A stretch of DNA of 64,000 bases, taken from assembly GCA_015698045.1 (NCBI GenBank), contig BLAL01000242.1:1803001-1867000 (forward strand), in the 5' to 3' direction. Positions 1 through 12,480 of the stretch are shown piece after piece. The DNA comes from Rhizophagus clarus (taxonomy: Eukaryota; Glomeromycota; Glomeromycetes; Glomerales; Glomeraceae). A program made the translations under genes and the position numbers. The notes below the pieces were generated by a model. The model saw nothing but the letters and a program-made list of their open reading frames with translations. It had not been told where the DNA came from and did not search any database. The number at the start of each line of letters is the position of its first letter. Position 1 is the first letter of the stretch.

Positions 1-500
1 TGATTTTTTTTAATATTAAAGAAACGTTACTAACATTTCTTTCTTTATTTTTTTTAGGTTGCCGGCCTTCTTGGACGAACCAGACTTGGGAATGTAAATT
101 AGAAAGGGTGAGGGATTTTTTTTTTAATATTAAAGAAACGTTACTAATGTTTCTTTCTTTATTTTTTTTAGGTTGCCGGCCTTCTTGGACGAACCAGACT
201 TAGGAATGTAAATTAGAAAGGGTGAGGGATTTTTTTTTAATATTAAAGAAACGTTACTAATGTTTCTTTCTTTATTTTTTTTAGGTTGCCGGCCTTCTTG
301 GATGAACTGGACTTGAGAATGTAAGTTGGAAAGGGTGGTAATTTTTTTTTAATGTTAAAGAAACGTTACTAACATTTCTTTCTTTATTTTTTTCAGATTG
401 CTGGACTCTGGACTTGAAATGTAAGGAGGGAGGGAGGGATATTTTTTGAATATTAAAGAAACAGTTTTAACGTTTCTTTTATTTATTTTAGGTTGCAGTT
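1..500 (+). repeat. 116-bp tandem array with splice-like borders
   Basis: There are about five units. Each has a T-rich tract ending TTTTTTTAG, a core of 36 nt beginning GTTGCCGGCCTTC, then GTAAATTAGAAAGGG and an AT-rich spacer with AAAGAAACGTTACTAA. The first three units are nearly identical and the last two have diverged. The 36-nt core has no stop in any forward frame; one frame reads LPAFLDEPDLG. This resembles the cores of the arrays at 24.2-25.0 kb and 29.2-29.9 kb. Confidence 0.8.
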
Positions 501-534
501 TTCCTTGTTCCTCTTGATCCTAACGTGATCACGA

Positions 535-562
535 TTAAGAAAAGTTTGAGCAAACTTTTCTT
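535..562. repeat. Perfect short hairpin
   Basis: AAGAAAAGTTTG and CAAACTTTTCTT flank a 2-nt loop, directly after the last unit of the array at 1-500. It is a 12-bp perfect inverted repeat of unknown role, possibly a hairpin at the array edge. Confidence 0.6.
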
Positions 563-1059
563 AAAATTGTATTATAAATGACTAACTTTTTTATTAATTT
601 ATTGTAATAAAATACGTAATAAAATAAAAATATTAACAATAATAATTATACTTTTAAACACTTTACAAAAAATTTATAAACTTGATAATGCATTCAACAA
701 ATAAGACAATAAAAATTTTTTAACTACATTAAACGAATTAAAAATTTCTAAAAAGAAAAATCTATAAAGAAAGTAAACTCTAAAAAATTTCTTAATACGT
801 TATATAATATGAAATCTAACGTATTAAAATTTGTATCACATATCGGGTACCCGATATGTGTAAGATAGAACTGTGCCCGATATATATTAAATAACATATC
901 GGTGACCAATAGTTTAGATATCGGAATCTTGGTAATTAGGCATATTTTGAAGTGTAATAAATCGGGTACCCGATATGTAAAAATACCCGATATTTATCCG
1001 ATTAGCCGCCGATATATAAGTCCCTGATATGTACCCGATAGAATTGATTTTGACCAGTG

Positions 1060-3662
1060 TAACCTAATCACTTTGGTCTTTATTTTCTGTAAAGGATTTA
1101 GAACAAGGTTTTTTACAAGATTTATATGTATTATAATTTTAACTACATAGCACTTTTATCAGTAGAATTTACATCAATATTTTAATAAATGTATAAGTTT
1201 AGCAATCTAAAAAAAAAAAAAAATTTTAATTTCACACAAAAATCTTTTCCACTTTTTACATACCAAAAAATTTGTAAAAATTTTTTTACAAATATTTTTG
1301 CTTTTTTATAGTTTATTATGTTTAAAAAGTCTTTTATTAGTAAAACACTAAAGAGAAAAATATGATAAATGATAGACATTATATTTTATGTATAATATTA
1401 GCATCCTTTATGTATAATAAAATAATATTTTATTACAACTAATGAAAATTTATCATATAACAATAATCATTTTGATTAGTTTACGTTTTTAGTTTTCCAA
1501 AAATAATATTATTTTTATCACTTTATATTTTAATCACTTATTAACACAGTCTTTATAGTATGACTCTTTCAAAAATTTCAAAAATACCTAAGGATATCTC
1601 CTTTTTAATATTAGTTATTACAACAAAATTTTTAGTTCAGAATCTCAGATTGGATACATGTGAATACAACAAAATTTACAAATCAAAATAGAGTAGATCT
1701 TACTTTTTTGAGATATATAGAAATGACGCACAATGCCAATTCATATTACACACAAATGATAAAGTCATGATGCAAACAAATATCTACCAATCATTATCAA
1801 GATATCTAAACAAAAAATTTTATGTATTACTATTGATTACACAATTTTTTTATGTCCAAAAAGTTATCCTAAGTCATATTCAAAATAAGTACTTCAAAGA
1901 AATACATAATTGTATATTAAAAAGATATAAAATTATTTAATAATGAATAGAGAAAACCTTTAAAAATAATAGAATTACTAAAATTTTTATTAAATTTACA
2001 TACAAAAAATACTGTTTTATTTTAGTTATTTATCTTCTATATAACTTTCAAGAAAAAGGGAGTACTAAATGTGTGGTTCACATACCTTTGTTATGTCATA
2101 ACTGAACAAAACACTTTAACGACTAGAATATTGTTGATATCAGAAAATAATAATTAAGTATTTCTTGAAACTAAATTACTTGAATCAAAATGATTATATA
2201 AAAGACAAACTAAATCTTTCGATTAAAGACCTTAATATACAAAAAAGATATTATTAAAGGTTTTTAAACACTTATGGTATTACAAATATTTAGACAAGTG
2301 GTTAAAGAAAAAAGGCAATCATGTTATTAGTTATCAATGAGAAATATCTTATAAAATATCTTATTCATAAAATAGTATAACAAATCAATAAGATATAGAA
2401 TCGACTTGCTATTATAGAAAGTATTTCAAAAATTTAAAAGTTATATTCAATAATGAAGGTTATAAATGTTACACTCAAGAAAAATAATAATTAAAATGAA
2501 ATAAAAAGAATAATCAATTATTTTTGAATATTATAAAAAATCTAATACTAATAAAAATAGAAAAGATATCTTTATTCAAGCTAGATATCTTAATGAAGAA
2601 ACTGAATTTATTGGAAAAAAGATACATCATATTACTTATAGAAATATCAAGAAATATCCAACATTACTTTATTGCATACTGAGCAATAACATTATTATAA
2701 CTGATGAAGATACTAATTCATCCAAATTAAATATAAAAAAGATTTCTTGGATGCCATTAAAAATATTGCTAAAGAAAAGAAAAAAAAAACTAAAACCAAT
2801 TGGAAATATAATAGAGTAAAGGATCGATGCTGTACAAGATTTATCTCCAGTTATAATAAAGAAATTCAAAAAGAAATGACAAAAAAAAATACTAAGTCAA
2901 GTGAATCAACTTAGATGAAAAGCTTGATTAAGAGTAAAATAAGAAAAGAAAATAAAGAAAAAAATGTAGTTTATGATTAAAAATCTAAATATAATTTTAA
3001 TAGGATTTATTATCAAAGAGAAACTGTTATTTTTAATTTTATAGTTAATTTTGAATAATTTATTCTTACAGTTTATCAAATATTAGATTTAATTTTATTT
3101 TTTCTTACACAATTTGAAAATAAGGTGAAACACTTCTCATCTAATAGTATTTACATGAGACAGAAGTAATTCTGAAAGAAAAATACAGTACTTATGCATG
3201 ATTAATAAACTTTTTATTATTTGTTTCACTTAACCTTAGGGTTTGTAAAGTTTAGTCTTTTTCTGTTTTTATATTTTATTTTAATTTAGTCCTATATGGT
3301 ATTATTTTTTTTTGGAGAATAATATTATTAGTAGTTATATAATTGTATTTATTATAATCCTAACTATGTAGAAATTTTATCTGTAACTTTGCACATATTA
3401 TTTAATAAAAGAAAGAAAAAATTTTAATTTCACAAAAACTCTCTTCCTCCTATTTTTTTGACTGTTTTTAACTGTAACTTTTTCACTAAAATAATTTTAT
3501 TATTTTTATTTAAAAAGAATGTTTTACATTCACTAAAGCTTATCAGCTTGCATTTTACAATACTTTTTAAAGTACTTATACTTTTTAAGTATACTTTTTA
3601 ACAAAACTGTTATGATCTTTCTTTTTCTAGTATATATATAAAATACTTATCCTTTCTATGTT
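1060..3662. other. AT-rich interval with decayed, unidentified coding relics
   Basis: No intact gene is visible. On the plus strand, 1640-1960 stays nearly open in one frame (for example YRNDAQCQFILHTNDKVMM). The stretch 2240-2860 gives pieces such as WLKKKGNHVISYQ and RKYFKNLKVIFNNEGYK separated by stops and frame changes. These look like worn protein-coding sequence rather than random AT-rich DNA, but I cannot name the family. The remainder holds only A/T runs. Confidence 0.3.
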
Positions 3663-3868
3663 GTTATTTGTAGAATTCTGCAAAAAATTTGATCTGATCT
3701 GGTCAGATCTGGATCAGATTATAGTATTATAATCTGCAGATCAGATTTGGATTTCAAATTTGAATCTGAAGTTCAGATTTGAAATTGTATAATCTGAATC
3801 TGTTAAATTAAATTTGGATCAGATCTGCCAGATCTGGATCAGATCATAAAATCTGTTAATCCAGGCAT

Positions 3869-4070
3869 TTTTGTTTATAAAATTGCAAAAGAAAACGCCA
3901 GAACAGATAATTCCAGTGTTTTATATATATAAAGTTGCAAAACAAATGCCAGAACAGATAGTTCTAGCGTTTTTTACATACCAAGTTGCAAAAAACAAAC
4001 ATCAGAACAGGCAGTTCTGTGTTTTTATTTATAAAATTTCAAAAAAAATGCCAGAACAGAGTTGCGATCT
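3869..4070 (+). repeat. 51-bp minisatellite, four copies
   Basis: Each unit contains GCCAGAACAGATA and a TTGCAAAA stretch. The 51-bp period equals 17 codons, so one frame stays open across the copies and gives a repeated VFYIYKVAKQMPEQI-like peptide. I regard the open frame as a by-product of the period, not as a gene. Confidence 0.7.
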
Positions 4071-4099
4071 ATTAAACATGCAAAAATGGTAGTTTTTCA

Positions 4100-4875
4100 T
4101 ATTACTTTATGAAAAAAAATGCTGAAATTGGCATTTTTTTTGAATAACACCATTTTTTAATGGAAAAAATATTAAATTATTTTTTAAATAAACAATTTAG
4201 AAAAAATGTTAAATCGTTTTATTTTATTAAACGATTTAGAAAAAACCCATTAAAATCATTTTTTATTTATTAAAACGATTTTTAAAAAAAATGTTGAAAT
4301 TGTTTTTTTATTAAAATGATTTTAAAAAAAAATGTTAAAAATCATTTTTTATTAAACAATTTTTTTAAAAAAAAGTTAGAATTGTTTTTTATTAAACAAT
4401 TTTTTTAAAAAAAAATGTTAAAAATTGTTTTTTTACTAAAATGATTTTTTAAAAAATGTAAATCATTTTTTTTTATTTAAAACGATTTTAAAAAAACTGT
4501 TGAAGTCATTCTTTCATTAAAACAATTTTAAAAAAAATGTAAAATCATTTTTTTTTATTAAATAATTTTAAAAAAGTGTAAAATCATTTTTTATTAAACT
4601 GATTTTAAAAAAAACTGTTAAAAATCATTTTTTTATTAAAACGATTTTAAAAAAAAGTAAAATCATTTTTTTTTGTTAAACAATTTTAAAAAGTGTAAAA
4701 TCATTTTTTTTATTAAAACAATTTTAAAAAAAATGTTAAAAATTATTTTTTATTAAACTGATTTTTAAAAAATACATTAAAAATGTTCTTTCATTAAAAC
4801 AATTTTAAAAAAAAACATAGAATCATTTTATTATTAACTGTTAACGATTTTAAAAAAGTGTAAAATCAGTTTTTT
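4100..4875. repeat. AT minisatellite built on AAACGATTTT / AAAATCATTTT
   Basis: There are about fourteen degenerate units of roughly 50-60 bp. They alternate TTAAAACGATTTTAAAAAA with its near reverse complement, so each unit is quasi-palindromic. CG in the core is often TG or CA in sister units. Confidence 0.7.
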
Positions 4876-5466
4876 TTATTATTATCTAAATCTGAATTTG
4901 ATCAGATTCAGATTGGATTCAGGTCAGATTTGAATCAAATTCAAATCAGATCCAGATTTTAAATTTAGGTTTGCAGATTAGATTCAGATTTCAAATATAT
5001 ATTTAAATTTCAGATCCAGATTTAAAATTGATAGATTCAGATCTGTCAGATCAGATTTAAATCTGGTAAAATCTGATCTGATCTGATTTGTGCAGAACTC
5101 TAGTTATTTGCTATAGGCTCTGACTATATCATAGGACTTGTTATTTACAAAAGAAAGCACCTTTTTTTTTTGTATTTTCTATATGCTATTTTTATCCTTT
5201 TTTCTTCTTACTATAAATGCTATCTAAATTATTTTAAGGGAGTTACACATATTACGTAATATCTATTTTGTTATAAACCCTTACCCCCTCCCCCTTTGTT
5301 AAATTTAATAACCAATCAGATTATAGTATTTATAAATTATATAATTAATATAAGTGTAACGTAAGATTTTAACTATCCTCCTCCCTCCCTTTGATAATTA
5401 CGTAATATGTGTAAGCTCCCTAATAAGTAAATTCTAAATTAATTTGTACATTATAATGCTATTTTA

Positions 5467-5580
5467 ACCTACAGGGATAACGAAATTCTTTACCACAATG
5501 CATGCATGTACGGTCTGCTAGTTTTTTTTTACAGGTTCTAGCCCCTTCTCTACAGTGAAGACATTACGCTGAGATTTATG
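5467..5580 (-). pseudogene. Relic of a zinc-finger coding exon
   Basis: Read on the minus strand, one frame gives CLHCREGARTC followed by RTCMHCGKEFRYPCRL. Two CxxC knuckles and a C2H2-like GKEF core suggest a fragment of a zinc-finger protein. The piece is only about 35 codons long and has stops on either side. It lies in otherwise AT-rich DNA. The match is by motif only and the parent gene is unknown. Confidence 0.35.
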
Positions 5581-5589
5581 AACTGATAG

Positions 5590-5720
5590 GGGAATGGTAA
5601 ATTCCCAAATTCCAAATATACAAATTGCAAAATTTATATATGTAATTTGTAAATTAATTTGGATTTATACATTTGGATTGCCATAATTTCAAATTATTTT
5701 GGATTTGGGTGGCATCTATA
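5590..5720 (-). mobile_element. Truncated copy of the 183-bp MITE at 6878-7060, opposite orientation
   Basis: About 110 bp match the reverse complement of the MITE at 6878, including CAAATTGCAAAATTTATATA and the terminal GGTGGCATCTATA. Roughly the first 40 bp of the other end are missing. Confidence 0.6.
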
Positions 5721-6877
5721 TTTCTTATGCTTTTTTTTGTTTTTTTAAGAATAGGGCACAACTGCATGAAGAATACAAATCATGTGATTATTTAGCTATA
5801 AATAATCAACACATGTTTTTATTAATTAAAACACTAATGACAAACTGCCAAGAAAAAGTAATCTTTTTTGTATAATACTGCAAATTATAACTAGATCTGA
5901 GTCATTTAATACATTTTTTATAGGAATAGAGAATAACAAATAATAGTTATTAATAATTAGTCATTTTTAATGTATTATTAGTTTAACAATAGAACTTTTC
6001 CTTAGTTCTTATAGTATATTAATAATTTTTTTTTTAATCCCTTCTCTTTCATTTTTATTTGAAATGGGTATTATAACTAATTTTGTTTAATAATTCCCAA
6101 TAAGGGGATCTCAAGGTATCAAAGGTGTTGTTTCTTAAGTGTCTAGACAGTTGGGTGCTAGGAGTTATTCTCAAAATATTGTAATTATTTTATGTAAAGA
6201 TGTTATAAGAGGAAAAGTAGTTTGAGGAGACATAAAATTATTTTACCTTAAGGATTTGATATTATTTTACTAGTTTAGTTTAATTCTAAATTTTTGTAAT
6301 AAGATAATATACATCATAGTTTTAGATTACATAATACTTAGCTCTGTTACAATCTTAATAAAAAAGTTTTATTATGATTAGGCAAAAAAAAAAAAAAAAA
6401 AATTTTAATTTTACTTGTACTTTTAAAAATTTTTTTAAAAAGATATTTTCTTTTTTCAATAGATTATTGATTTTATACATTTTAGTTTTCATAAAATTAA
6501 ATATTATATTTATAAAAAAAATACATTTTTTATAATAATATTCTCTTATTTTTGTTTTTTGTTTACTAAATTTAATTATATATAAAATAAATTTTTGTTT
6601 AATGAAATCACTTTTTATACTTAAGTAAATTGTTCAGTAATGCAGTAATGTTAAAATATAGTTGTTTCTGAAATTCAATTGGCAAATCTGAAATCTAAAA
6701 TTACTAAATTATATAAATATATAATTAATTATATAAATCTGTAATTTAAACATTCTAAAATTTTAAAATTTGTATAACAGTACAGAAGTATGAAATATTT
6801 TCAGATCCAGTAATCTGATTTTAATAATTTTACTCTCATTTGATTTGTCTCATCAAGATGAATCTAATAATATGTAT
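5721..6877. other. AT-rich interval, nothing recognised
   Basis: Only A/T-rich sequence is visible, with a poly-A tract near 6385. There is no sustained reading frame and no inverted-repeat boundary. Confidence 0.5.
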
Positions 6878-7060
6878 TATAGATGTTACCTAAATCAAAA
6901 TAATTTGAGATTATAGTAACCTAAATATATAAATCCAAATTAATTTACAAATTACATATATAAATTTTGCAATTTGTACATTTGGGATTTGGGAATTACG
7001 GCTGTCAAAATATACAAATTAATTTGGAATTTACTTAAAATAATTTGGGTAGTATCTATA
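6878..7060. mobile_element. 183-bp MITE with 8-bp TSD
   Basis: The termini are TATAGATGTTACC and, as reverse complement of the right end, TATAGATACTACCC. ATATGTAT flanks both sides (6870-6877 and 7061-7068). The A/T-rich ends allow the boundary to slide by a few bases. Confidence 0.65.
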
Positions 7061-7544
7061 ATATGTATTGCAACTTTCTAGCATCAATATTAACAGAATT
7101 ATCTCATTGTAAATATTTAATGATTATTGATGTCAAAGCATGATCTAGTAATTGGAATTTTACATTTTTATTATCATTAGATTTGTTTTGATAAGATGAA
7201 TCAAATAATGGTAAGATCATTAAAATCAGACAACTATTGCAAAGTTACGGTTTACTAAATTTTTAAATATAATTCAACCAAAATTTAAATTAATTCTAGC
7301 CAAATATTTTTATAATATAAAATTAAATACGAAATCTGAAATTAAATACAGAATTCAGATTTTTCCTAATAAATTACTTAATAATTACGAAATTACAGAA
7401 TTATGTAATTCTATAATATGTAAATAATTTTGAATACAAATATAATCAAAAGTATTCAGATCTCAATTTTTTTAAAACTAGGTATAATATTTATGAAAAA
7501 ATTTGTATTTTTCAAATAGTATTAATTTCAAAAATTTTTTTTCT

Positions 7545-7980
7545 TTCTTTTAACTTTAAGATATAATTATATCACTTTAGTCAAATAAAATTACTTTTTC
7601 TACTTAAATAAAGTTATTCAGCAGGATCAAATCTACTTATATATTAATTTTTATAATGATTGGATTAATATTCATAGAATATTGGCTATTTTTATATTAT
7701 TAATTTTTTGATGAAAAGTTATTTTGCAACTTCAGAGTATGATTTTACTGCTTTAGCTAAATAAAATTATTTTTTACTACTTAAATAAAGTTGTTCAACA
7801 GGATTAAATCTATTTATAATAAATATTTTAGGATGATTGGATTAATATTCATAGAATGTAACCAAGTTTTGTACTTTTATTATTTATCTTTTTAATTTTA
7901 AAGTATAATTTCACTATTTTAGTTAAATGAAATCAACTTCTTGTGCTTAAGTAAAATTGTTTAAAATAGTTGAAAATAAT
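7545..7980. repeat. 178-bp tandem repeat, about 2.5 copies
   Basis: The blocks share TTCARCAGGATYAAATCTA and GATTGGATTAATATTCATAG. A further weak copy of the start lies near 6575-6650. The copies are diverged and no coding function is seen. Confidence 0.6.
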
Positions 7981-9936
7981 TGTATTTTATTTTTTATAAT
8001 TTTAGGTATAATATTTATTAAAAGATTAGTATCCCTATAATAGTACTAATTTTTAAATTTTTAATATTTTGGATATTTAAATTAAGTTATTTATTACATT
8101 AAAATTTATTTGTATTTTTTGTATTTTAATTTTTATAATAAATTATACTGTAAATATAAATTTATAAGTTATTTATAAAAATTTTTATATATATCATAAA
8201 ATAAATTGTTTAACAATATAAAATTTTTAAATATTATAATAAAATTTTATTTAGTAGAGTTTAAAATAATTTGTTTATTGATCATAGTAAAAAATTTGGA
8301 TTTTAATATAATTTATATATAGTATATTATTTGGAGTTCTATTAAAATCTTATATTCCTATATAGAAAAGACAAAGGTATAAAATTTTAGCGATTTCAAA
8401 TTTTACAAGTGGCTTAGCTAAGATTAATACTATTAATAATTACCATCTTTAAAATTTGTATATTATATTATGTAATGAGATAACAATTTGATAAAAAAGG
8501 GATATTAACCATTTTTTGCAATAATTTGCATAAATTAGTATTATTAAAATTTTCTGATTAAATGGCAATTTGTCTCTTAAACTTATATTAATTAATATAA
8601 ATTCTTAAACAAATCAAAATTTTCAACCTATTAACTTTTTTGTTCTTAAGGTTTCTTTAATTATTTTAAAGAATTTTAAATTACTACCAATTAAAAATTA
8701 ATGCAATCTACTATTAAAAAATAAAAAGGCTTCTGTTATATTAACTGGTATATCTTGAATAATAGTTTAAAATTTTTCTCTTTGTTTTTTTTCTAAAAGA
8801 TTTCAGAATGCAGGGAACTATTAAATAGAAATACCTTTAAATCTAATAGTTTAATCTCTTTTATTATAAGATTTTAAGCATTTATAGTTTAGTATCAATC
8901 TTATCTTTATAGATAAATATTTTTTGCATACCTTTATACTAATTAAAATAATTTTACTTTAAATGTTTAATAATGCTAGAAGTATGTAATTATCCTACTT
9001 AGCCAGTATGTCATAGATTATTAGGTCTAATAGTTATAATAATATGTAATAATTAAATTAGCATTTATATTATCTATTATTTGCTTTTATTTTCTTTTTT
9101 TTTCCTTAATTATTATTCTTAACCAGTAAAGAAATATTACTTTTAATCAATAGTTTAGGTAGAAAAGAGCTAGTATCTTAAAAGAAATCTTTCTAGATTC
9201 AGAAGATATTATTTCAAATAATTGGTTACTAAAAATACTAAAAAGATTATTTTTTTTTATTATATGTTAATTCTTTTGCATTTTTTTCAATTTTTTCTTA
9301 GCAGTTTTTTTTTGTAATTATTAGACAAAAGAATAGTAGATGGTATAATTGGTATATAACATTTTGTATCATTTTATATTTTATTTAAATTTATAGAATC
9401 TAATTGGTGCTATAAATCCATCTATTTTTATTTGCAGTATTGTTTATTGTGATTACATAATAGTCTGAGAATTTGCTATGTGTTTTACTTTATCATAAAA
9501 ATTTTTTTAAACAAAAATTTGTTTATTACAATTGTAAGAAAGAAAGAAAAAGAATTAGAATACTTGTATATATTTAGAAACATGATAAAGTTTTTATTTT
9601 CATATAATATCCATTTATTACCTTATTTGTTAAATCACTTATTTAGTGCTTTATTGTTTCCTGATATTGTATTAAGCACTTTTAAGTTACTCTTTATAAA
9701 ACTATTTAAAAAATTATTTATCTTTTCTAAAAAATAATAAAGATCTTCACCATTAAGTATAATTTATATTAAGAAACTTATTTTTTGTATTTAAAGTGCA
9801 GGTTTTATTAATAAAAAAGTAAGTTATATTAAAAATAAAATTATTTTTTTTCTGTAAAAATTTGGTTATAAATCCTACAGAAAAGAGTTCTTTAATCTTT
9901 AATTGTAATATAATATACTTAAAAAATAATAAATAA
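7981..9936. other. AT-rich interval, nothing recognised
   Basis: No gene, array or terminal repeat could be supported. An open stretch at 9480-9737 is almost entirely F, L, I and K codons, as expected by chance at this base composition. Confidence 0.5.
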
Positions 9937-10044
9937 GATCAGTCTATAATTGGGAGTACTCATAATTAATTAGAAGTAATTATTTTTGTAATCTTTTCTT
10001 TATTTAATAAATGATAGTATGTTATCATCACCAAAAAAAAAAAA
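9937..10044 (+). mobile_element. Degenerate SINE copy
   Basis: It matches the better copies at 38902 and 47925 over TGGGAGTAC..CATA, TAGAAGTRATTAT, TAATAAATGATRGTA and the final ATCACC plus poly-A. It lacks the first about 15 bp and is heavily mutated. An AATAAATAAGAT-like sequence occurs on both sides and may be the old TSD. Confidence 0.55.
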
Positions 10045-11643
10045 TATTATAATTTAATGAAAAATAAATAAGATTTTATTTTGATAAATCTATTGGAAAT
10101 GAGCCATGTAAATGAAATTTTACAACTAGAAATTTGTAGTATTTTAGCCAACTTCAATCTGTAATATAAATACTTTATAATTTATTAAAAAAAAACTTTA
10201 AAATTTAAATTCATTTAATATAAAAAGATTGGTTATTTATAAAAATTTTTTTTAGCTGTAAACTATAATAAATATAAGTGTTATATAAATAAAAATCATT
10301 TTTTTTATATCTAAAATAGTATTAAATAGCATTAAAATAAAGGATATTTACAAAATATTTAAAAAAAATAAATAAAAGAAGAAAGTTTAAAAAGTTTTCT
10401 TAATATTTTACTAATTTGCTATATCAGAATGGATATATAATAGATAACTTTTACCAGTCAGATTGAACTGAATAAAGCAAAATTTTTAATTTTTAAAGTT
10501 TATAAAAGTGTTCTTGAGAATCAGGGGAACGTGTCCATAATTGTTAAAAGTGATGTTACATTGTGCGAATGTGGTATTACATTAATTTGAAAATTTCGAT
10601 TTTGACAAAATTTAGGCCGGCATTATGAAGTTGGCCAGAATTAAGAAAATTTTGGCCAGAATTATGATTCGAAAATTGTTGATTTTAACCGTTTGTATTA
10701 ACTTTGGCCAATTTTGAATTTTAGATATATACTATATGTTTTAGGATCATACCATGCCAATAATTTATATTGCGATATCATAGTATAAAAAATCTCCCTG
10801 CTAATTTTGTGATATTTTCACTGACTGTTATATACAGATCAATAGCAGAAATTGATTTTTAACTGGTAAAAATCTTTTTATAATTGATTGACAGTTAGTT
10901 GAGATTTACCTACATATAATTATGGGGTAATTAATAATATATATTTTTTTTTATCAAGTATTAACTGTTTTGGGCTTTTATTATGCATTTCTTTTTAATG
11001 AAATAATATTAATGATAACTGATAATTAATTATGATTCGGAAATGGGGATCAAAAAATTTTGAAGTCAATTAGTCCGAAAAAAAAAAAGATTTTACTATT
11101 TAAATATAAGCATGAAAGTCTAATGGCTTTCCGTGACAGATTTCACATTTTCTGTAACGCATCTAAGTCCGTTGTTTTCCGACGGTTTCTTTTTCCATAG
11201 ATTTAACAGGGAATAAGTGAACATCATCAAGAAACCAACTTGTTTAAATTTGTACAAAAATCTTTTTGCGCCTAATAACTAAAAACCACATATTTTAATG
11301 AACTAGTACAAATAAGTCAAAATATAACTTTTTATTAATTGTTGATGATGAAAAAAAATCACATGCCAACAAAAAAATTTATAGTCAAAAATATTACTAA
11401 ATTAGAATTTGGGTTAAATTTTTTTTTTCGTGTAACACACAAAAAAAAAATTTTTTTTATCTTTAAAAATTTTGATTTATATCAATTTAATCTGTTTACG
11501 ATAATTTGTTTATCTTGATGCATGCTCGCCTTGCATTATGCATATTTTTCAAACCAGGAATTATTGAAAATATATTTATCATCTGAAAAAAAAAAAATTT
11601 CTCCCTCTCCCTCTCTCCCTCTCTCCTCTCCCTCTTTTCTTCG

Positions 11644-11681
<38 letters not shown>

Positions 11682-11761
11682 TAATAAATAAAAAAAATTT
11701 ATCAACTTTTAGAAATTTTATTATTTGAAAATAGATAGTGAAACAATTTCTTTGAATCTTT

Positions 11762-11794
<33 letters not shown>

Positions 11795-12480
11795 TAAAAT
11801 TTTTTTCATATGGCGCATTGTTTTTCTTGGCTAAGGATATTCGTGAAACATTTGACAAATTTTATTATAATTAATCAATAGATTTATGTAGATAGTAAAA
11901 AAAGAGCTAAGCATATAAATCCATTAAATGATAAACAATAATAAAGAAAAGTTAAAATTGTGGAAACGATTTGCAAGTTTAGTCAATATTCGGGAAATTT
12001 GCCGCATCTTTTTTTTAATCTTTGATTCTAAATCAATGTTGTAATGTTGTAACGAACTTAAAATATTTGTAATACTTAAATTATTTTTTTTTTTTTTGGT
12101 TAAAAAATGAATACAAAAACAACTGCAAAAAGTTAATTTAACCTTTGCATTTTTTTTTTTTTTATTGTAAGAAAAAGATTTTTTTTTTTTTTTAATGATA
12201 AACCTAGATAATTTTTTTTTTTTCTTGATTGATGCATTTGATTATATTGATTTTAAGATAATCCATAAAATAAAAAAATTTTTCAATTATATTAATCCCA
12301 CGTAATCATAATATATAATTTTTTTTTTTTTTTTTTTTGATTACATAAAAATAATGAACCCAACCCACTATTAAAAAAAATATGACTTTCATATTAGAAA
12401 CATGGGAAAGCCAAATATTGAGTGACATTAAACTTCTAACCACTACAATTTTTTTTTTTTTTTTTTTTTTTTTTTGATTT
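10045..12480. other. AT-rich interval with homopolymer tracts
   Basis: The region contains many long poly-T and poly-A runs, including a CT-rich tract at 11600-11640 followed by about 25 T, and similar blocks at 11760-11795 and 12160-12195. Copies of GGCCAGAATTA occur at 10636 and 10663. No gene is supported. Confidence 0.5.

Larger units (their letters stand above)
1..1059 (-). mobile_element. Right end of a CACTA-like element (truncated by the window edge)
   Basis: The element ends at 1059 with GACCAGTG, which read on the minus strand is CACTGGTCAAAATCAA. The same terminus, in the opposite orientation, starts at 57283. The terminal 220 bp carry about ten copies of a CCCGATAT/ATATCGGG motif, including two palindromic ATCGGGTACCCGAT copies. 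Subterminal motif clusters of this kind are known from CACTA/EnSpm elements, where they bind the element's own protein. The interior visible here is the 116-bp array at 1-500, then about 330 bp of AT-rich DNA with no coding signal. The left end lies outside the window. The CACTA assignment rests on the terminus and its twin beside a Tnp2 gene. Confidence 0.6.
3671..5102. mobile_element. hAT-like non-autonomous element with 8-bp TSD
   Basis: An 8-bp direct repeat GTTATTTG (3663-3670 and 5103-5110) flanks the element. Its termini are inverted: TAGAATTCTGCA on the left, and TAGAGTTCTGCA as the reverse complement of the right end. An 8-bp TSD and a TAG-type terminus fit hAT elements. Both ends carry dense CAGATCTGATC-like motifs (3690-3860 and 4880-5095). 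The interior is two minisatellites. There is no transposase, so it would need one in trans. Confidence 0.8.

Noticed and set aside
9480..9737. 85-codon open frame
   Set aside because: Residue content matches AT-rich background; no start context, domain or conservation signal.
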